A DNA stretch of 64,000 nucleotides from Parietaria judaica (taxonomy: Eukaryota > Streptophyta > Magnoliopsida > Rosales > Urticaceae), in assembly GCA_954871525.1 (NCBI GenBank), contig OX940861.1, positions 39,941,201 through 40,005,200 of the forward strand. Direction: 5' to 3'. Below, in pieces: positions 58,884 to 64,000 of this stretch. Both the position numbers and the translations under genes were made by a program. Below the pieces are notes generated by a model. The model was not told the DNA's origin and searched no databases. It saw only the letters and a program-made list of their open reading frames with translations. Position 1 is the stretch's first letter, and each line of letters begins with the position of its first letter.

Positions 58884-59330
58884 AAATATGCCCACTTGAA
58901 GTTGTATAAAAAAATTGAAGAACTAGCACAATTTAACCAATTTTCTAAAAATATGTATTTTTGCCTCAATAGTTGGAAAACGTCAAATTACAAAACAATT
59001 ATGTCAACCTCACAATTTATGAATTATATACAATATTATAAAATGAAATTGCACAAAAAAAAAAGTCGATTAACTAGCTCAATTAACAAAATTTTGAACA
59101 TATGTACTTTTGCCGCAATAATTGGACAATTCGGGAAAACGTCAAATTGCAAAAAAAAAAAAATTATGTCAAACTCACAGTTTCCTAATTATATACATTG
59201 TTAAACAATGAAATTACATCAAAAATATAGCTCAAGTTCAACAATTTTCAAAATATAAATACTTTTACCGCAATTACATAACAATTCGGACAAACACTAA
59301 AATCACCCCCCAAATCTGCAAAAAAATAAA
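58884..59330. repeat. ~160-bp degenerate tandem repeat, about three units
   Basis: The words atgaaattgcac..., atgtacttttgccgcaat, ggaaaacgtcaaattgca and attatgtcaaactcacag recur in order near 58890, 59041 and 59208. Confidence 0.75.
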
Positions 59331-59585
59331 AAAAAAATCACACAAACTATTATAATTAATCCATATTCCTTAATAAACCTAAAAAATTCAATTTCAACAA
59401 TAACATTTTATTCAAAAATTAATCGCTCGATTATCGCGAAAACTGATTCCATGTTATAAACAATGCATCGATATTATGTATAGGTCTCCAAGAATCGTAT
59501 TTGTGTAAATGCCTTCTAGCTGCTTGTTAAAATACTTTCATTCTTATATAGTAATGCTCATTGTCTTTGATTGGTTTATTACTAC

Positions 59586-60347
59586 CAAGGTGTTAAATTT
59601 CGCGATTTTCCATTGAAATGTCGATCGATTTTTATTTTTCGAGGATATGCGAAAGGAAAACCCTTTCGTTTAGCTGGTTTTTTACCATTTTTCGCGAAAT
59701 TCGCAGGGGCACGTGGGTGGAATATGGTTTTTCGTTTTTGTGAGTAAAAATTGCGAAAAATGTTTGGAATTTCGCAAAAAATCATATTTTTGGTAGATTT
59801 TGGCAAAAATACCAATTAAACTTTCGGAAAAAAATAATTATACACTTCACCTAACATACATATACACTTAATATACATATTCATTTAATATTATACACTT
59901 CAACTAATATTAAATTTGTTAACATACATGTACAATTAACATGCATATTCACTTAATATTACACACTTAACATACATATTCACTTCACATAATAATTTGA
60001 CTTAATATTATACACTTCAACTAATAAAGTGACTTAATATTATACATTCCACCTACATATTTTAGTTATAAATGTGTTTTGTTGTATACAATTATGTCTT
60101 GTATTTATTAAATATGTAGTTTTGAACCTATATAAATTTCTTGCTTGAATACTCAAATATTTTTTTACAAAATATCCGTCGAAAACCCCATCGGCATACG
60201 GTATTTCCATAAAAAAAAAATGCGGTAGATGTGGCATGCGGCATGCTCTTTTTTTACGATTTGCCCATTGACATACCCATCGGCAAGCGATATATCCGTA
60301 AAACAAAAAATGCGAAACGACATCGGCAAGCGACATTTTAAACCTTG
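59586..60347. mobile_element. hAT-type MITE with TTCGCGAAA/CGGCAAGCG words
   Basis: The ends caaggtgttaaa and (inverted) caaggtttaaaa are flanked by perfect 8-bp duplications attactac (59578-59585 and 60348-60355). The 762-bp interior contains many cgcgaaa, tcggcaagcgacat and gcggcatgc words and a central block of ttaatattatacactt repeats (about 59835-60055). Short minus-strand frames here are not genes. Confidence 0.9.
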
Positions 60348-60355
60348 ATTACTAC

Positions 60356-61865
60356 TATCTATATTATTATGTTTGATTGTTAGGGAACAATTTAGTTTGA
60401 TATGTTTGAATAGTCTCTTTGCAGCTTTCAACAACCTCCAAAAAAAAACTGGAACGAATGCCTCTTCGATCACAAATGCAGAGAGGGTGAAGTCTGGACT
60501 TTCAGAAAGGACGAAGACCCTTCATTGCTCGAGCTCTTATTTATATTAGATGATAGTTTGTGTTAACCTTTTATTATGTTGTTGGACCTTATGTGACTAT
60601 ATATATGTTGGCTGAATTTATTTTTATCGACTTAGTATATACTATTTTTTATTGTTTATAAAATGTGTGATATATTAAGTCGGGATCAGGTGAAGCTTCT
60701 TCGTGTGGCTTGGGTTCTGCCACAACAACTCACTGAACTCTACACATGATGATCAAATTGGAGCAATTTGGCTAGTCCTCTTTTTTCTTTTCTTTTTGAA
60801 TATGGAAAGAAAAAATTAAAGAGGGTAGAGTTGTCAAAAATTTAGTAACCACACATTAGACGTCTCATTAGGCATTCAACCATGTTTTGATCATAAAATA
60901 TAGGTAGAAATTTACAGGGGCACGTACGTGAATATGCTATTAGTTAAAAAAAAAATTAGGGGTATTTTGGTAAAATACTTATTGATTACGTTGTATATTG
61001 TATCCTACTAAACAATGTAATGAGCATTCATTTCTTCATTACAACAATATAAGTAAACACCGTAATCAATTACTATTACAATTACGATTCCAGTCTATTA
61101 CAATTACGATTACGATTAACTAATTACATTTAAGTGAACGCCACCTAAAATTGAAAGACACGAAACGATATTTTAATTAAATTGGCAAACAAAGTTAGAG
61201 GGAGGCTGTGATACTATTTATTCGACTTTATATCGTGATCATAAGTACGTTAAGACTCGCCCAATAACGAAGGAAGAATAGATCGACGAGTCATTATTGA
61301 CGTCTCACCAACTACGTGGGATACTTTACTCTTCATATACTTGCGTACTTCTCTCACCAACTACAGTGGGGACGCAACACAAGTTACAACCACTTTGAGA
61401 GTGAATATTGTTTTGTCACCCCCATTTTTTGTTTTTGTTTGTTTTGTTATTAAGATAAAAAGATAAAATTTGATGCAAAAAGTTCATGTAAGGGAAAATT
61501 TATTTATACATTTAGAGGAAAATTGAAAAATAAGTTTAGATGTTTTAAAAATTGAAAACTAGTCACATCTACTGTTCCTTCACCATTTTGCCCTCCTTTA
61601 GCGTCGGCTTTATCTCTCTCATCACGACACGGAAGCTTCACCCTCGACCATAACTTCCAACACTCTTTCGTATCTCTAACCTAACGTCGTCGCTGGAACC
61701 CATATTTCAAGGTACACTTCTTTTCTTCTTCAAAGTTTCTATTTTTGTTTTTGATCGTGTTCGTCGCATTTCATTGTTAGTTTAGGTTTTAGAAGATAAA
61801 AAATTTACAGATTTATAGGTTCATTGTTAATTTTAGGGTTCGAATGCATGATTAGGATATTAACG
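60356..61865. other. Intergenic region, no gene assigned
   Basis: AT-rich. 61015-61135 has repeated acaattacgatt words. 61560-61720 is pyrimidine-rich with text resembling a plant 5' leader (cttcaaggtacact with a possible GT donor at about 61710), but no coding frame follows, so no gene is called. Confidence 0.5.
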
Positions 61866-61993
61866 TCGAATTTAGGGATGCGTTATACGACTTCGGTGTT
61901 GCTATGTCCGAGTTCGGTGTTAGTATGACCGAATGCAGGCTAGAATCCAAGGTCGAACATAGTAACACCGAAGACGATGTTAGTATCGCCAAA

Positions 61994-62381
61994 TGTAATG
62001 CCCCGACTGCTCTATCAAATTGACGATTGTCCCTACAGGCCAACATAAGTCTTTTCAGCGTGCTTTGTCCTTACTCGTACGCTCCCCAAGAAACTTTCCA
62101 GTAGGTCAACTTTGGAGTTGACCTGAATATGTTATCGAGAAGAAAAAAAAAAGATGCATCTTGTTGACATAGGTAGTACCAATCAATTCTTTTAAGCCTC
62201 TTCAACATACAGTCTCATACATGTATAGTCTCATACATGTATGATCTTCGATAACTGTGCAGTCCCATACTTACACAGTCTAGGGAACGTCCCATCAACA
62301 CATCTCATTGCCTAGGCGACGCATGACTGTACAACTTACCCTTTCTTGCCCTCTCGGCTCACCAGATTAATGATTGTCACA
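61994..62381. mobile_element. Solo LTR, 388 bp
   Basis: It starts tgtaatgccccgac and ends gattgtcaca, flanked by perfect 5-bp duplications ccaaa (61989-61993 and 62382-62386). The start resembles plant gypsy LTRs. No coding region or second LTR is present. Confidence 0.8.
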
Positions 62382-62989
62382 CCAAATGGCGAGGACCCTC
62401 GGTTGTCTGAATTCGGTGTTGTTATGTCCGAGTTTGGTCTTCGTATCACCGACTAAATGCTAACACCAAAATCGGTGTTAGTTTTGCTGAATGGTTAGGA
62501 CCCAGACATAGTAACATCGATGTCGATTATATATATATATATTAACCTTGACTTTGGTGTTAACAAAAGTCAGTGATAATATTTTTGGATAACATGCACT
62601 CGGTTTATATGTCCGAATTTGGTGATTATATCTCTGACCCCGGGCATAGATACCATAACCTCGATGATAGGAATCACCGACTTCAGACATAAACTCAGTC
62701 TTGATTTTCGTCTAATTTTCATTTTTGGTTTTTATCTCATATGCCGGCCCTTATTGTCCCACTGACAAGCACATGCCCAAAAGGGTCACCAATCATAGTT
62801 GCCTGGCTCTCAAAACTATTCGGCCTAAGTTTCAGTCGCATGGACTTATTGAACGCATTGTGCAAAAATATTTCCGAATTCGGAGATATTTCTCAGTTGA
62901 TAGATTTGTTGTTTGCGAGATATTTATCACTGAATTCGAGGACCTTTGTCACTGAATTCAGGGATTTTATCTCCGAATACAGAGATATT

Positions 62990-63115
62990 TATCACCAAAG
63001 TCGGAGATATTTATCACTTCCTAGATCTGTTATTTGCAGAGATATATATCACCAAAGTCGGAGATATTTATCACTTCCTAGATATGTTGTTTGCAGAGAT
63101 ATTTCTCACCAAATT
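62990..63115. repeat. 57-bp tandem repeat, about two units
   Basis: caccaaagtcggagatattt followed by atcacttcctagat...tttgcagagatat occurs twice in a row, with a third start near 63107. This is a local, regular part of the larger word repeat. Confidence 0.85.
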
Positions 63116-64000
63116 CGGTGATTGCTATGTCAGAGGTCGGAGATAGCTTGTTAGTTATCACTGACTTCTTGGAGATATCTATCAACCAAAGACGGTAATA
63201 CATTTATGGATAACGAATATGTTTAATTGCTCTTGTTAAATCTTTAAATAAAAACAAGTACTTTTATGCCATTACAATACGGTTACATAGAAGACTGGAT
63301 AAAATTATCAATACAGTTACACAGAAGACCGGACACATTTTCAATACAGTTATAGAGAAGAACACGGTAGAGGAAAAGATGAAGGATATAGACAAGGAAA
63401 ATAAAAATACAAATTACAGAGAATAATATAGTCGACAAGATGAGGAAAGAAGAGGAGTCTCGGGAAATCTAGAGGATAGAGAAGTAGAACAAAAAGAGAA
63501 AACAGAGAAGTAAGAGGGAGCTCGGACATCTAACTTTAAAAGACTAGCTTTCTTGATTTTATAAGAGAAAGGATATCAAGAAAGCTAATTTTTACGCCTA
63601 TAATACATGCTGTCTTGAGAAGAAAACGCTAACCCACCATCACGATGCCTCTCGCCGGATCTGCAATAAAAAAAGAACAATTTTAGTTAATGTTCAAGGT
63701 TTAAGATAAAAACTACCATTCCGGGGATAATAAACACCTACTTTGGAGAATTCATCCTCCGAATGTTGGGTTGGCATCCTCGGGGTTATTATGTACAACT
63801 TCGGGAATAGTACCACCGAATTTGGGGTTACTAAAGTTGAAATCAGGGGAAAAACTCCCAGGTCGGCATTAACATTACCGACTTCGATGTTGATATAACA
63901 TCCCTGACCTCGGGGTTATTATGTCCTATATCGGTGATATTAACACCAAAATCTGGGATAATAACCTTGGACTCGTGGTTAATACTTCACAGTTTAGAGA

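Larger units (their letters stand above)
61870..64000. repeat. Diffuse degenerate word repeat (TCGGTGTTA/TAACACCGA)
   Basis: Words such as ttcggtgtta, tatgtccga, aacaccgaa, cggggttattatg and tcggagatattta occur dozens of times in both orientations without a fixed period. The region runs off the window. Short frames here (for example 62741-63121) are translations of the repeat. A solo LTR is inserted at 61994-62381. Confidence 0.7.

Noticed and set aside
61560..61860. Possible 5' leader and first intron of a host gene
   Set aside because: The composition looks right, but no coding frame with a recognised protein follows; only repeat DNA lies downstream.
62725..63146. Plus-strand frames of 66-126 codons with internal repeats (IYHQSRRYLSLPR)
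   Set aside because: They are translations of the 57-bp tandem part of the word repeat.

Overview
The window is nuclear DNA of a flowering plant, most likely a eudicot. It is AT-rich, its one host gene has long introns with GT..AG borders, and almost everything else is nested transposable elements of plant families (Ty1/copia, Ty3/gypsy including a Tat-like element, hAT, Mutator-like, Harbinger-like, a LINE remnant). Nothing in the sequence fixes the species. No tRNA, rRNA or CRISPR was seen. Layout: 1-1740 is a long inverted-repeat (foldback) element whose left arm is expanded into ~240-bp tandem modules. 2047-8063 (minus) is the only confident host gene, a six-exon 4-coumarate:CoA ligase (4CL, 551 codons when spliced), with a hAT MITE in intron 4, microsatellites in intron 3 and a long (TA)n upstream. 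8270-15000 is AT-rich intergenic DNA with a second hAT MITE (10079-10878), a Mutator-type MITE (11085-11462) and a 3' LINE fragment (13960-14358). 15014-25255 is a decayed copia element (minus), split by a young, full-length copia element on the plus strand (16930-21903) with two apparently identical LTRs and an open 1385-codon polyprotein. 25576-32143 is a probable gypsy-type LTR remnant holding a 2.7-kb solo LTR (28142-30864). 32159-34943 is a nearly complete hAT transposase gene on the minus strand. 35860-37250 and 53105-54310 are two copies of one dispersed repeat family. 37251-40603 is a truncated copia element related to the decayed one. 40603-52870 is a gypsy remnant whose gag region carries an 87-bp tandem repeat. 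A hAT MITE (41153-51273) sits inside that remnant, and inside the MITE sits a complete 9.3-kb Tat-like LTR element (41549-50830). 54611-55708 is a Harbinger/Tourist-like element, 59586-60347 a further hAT MITE, and 61870-64000 a diffuse degenerate 'word' repeat with a solo LTR (61994-62381) inside. The most unusual object is the Tat-like element. It has matching 791-bp LTRs, a PBS, a PPT and a perfect 5-bp target duplication, but no gag or pol could be found. It carries a sense-strand gene resembling the F-box/LRR protein SKIP14 (42856-43857, one in-frame TAG), a block of 56-bp tandem repeats, and a long antisense reading frame of the 'putative gypsy-type transposon protein' kind. It looks like a non-autonomous retrotransposon that has captured a host F-box gene. 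The second theme is a group of hAT-type MITEs whose interiors consist largely of one short, self-complementary word repeated in both orientations. Each MITE has 8-bp target duplications. All reading was by eye; similarity statements rest on recognised motifs, and no search was run.
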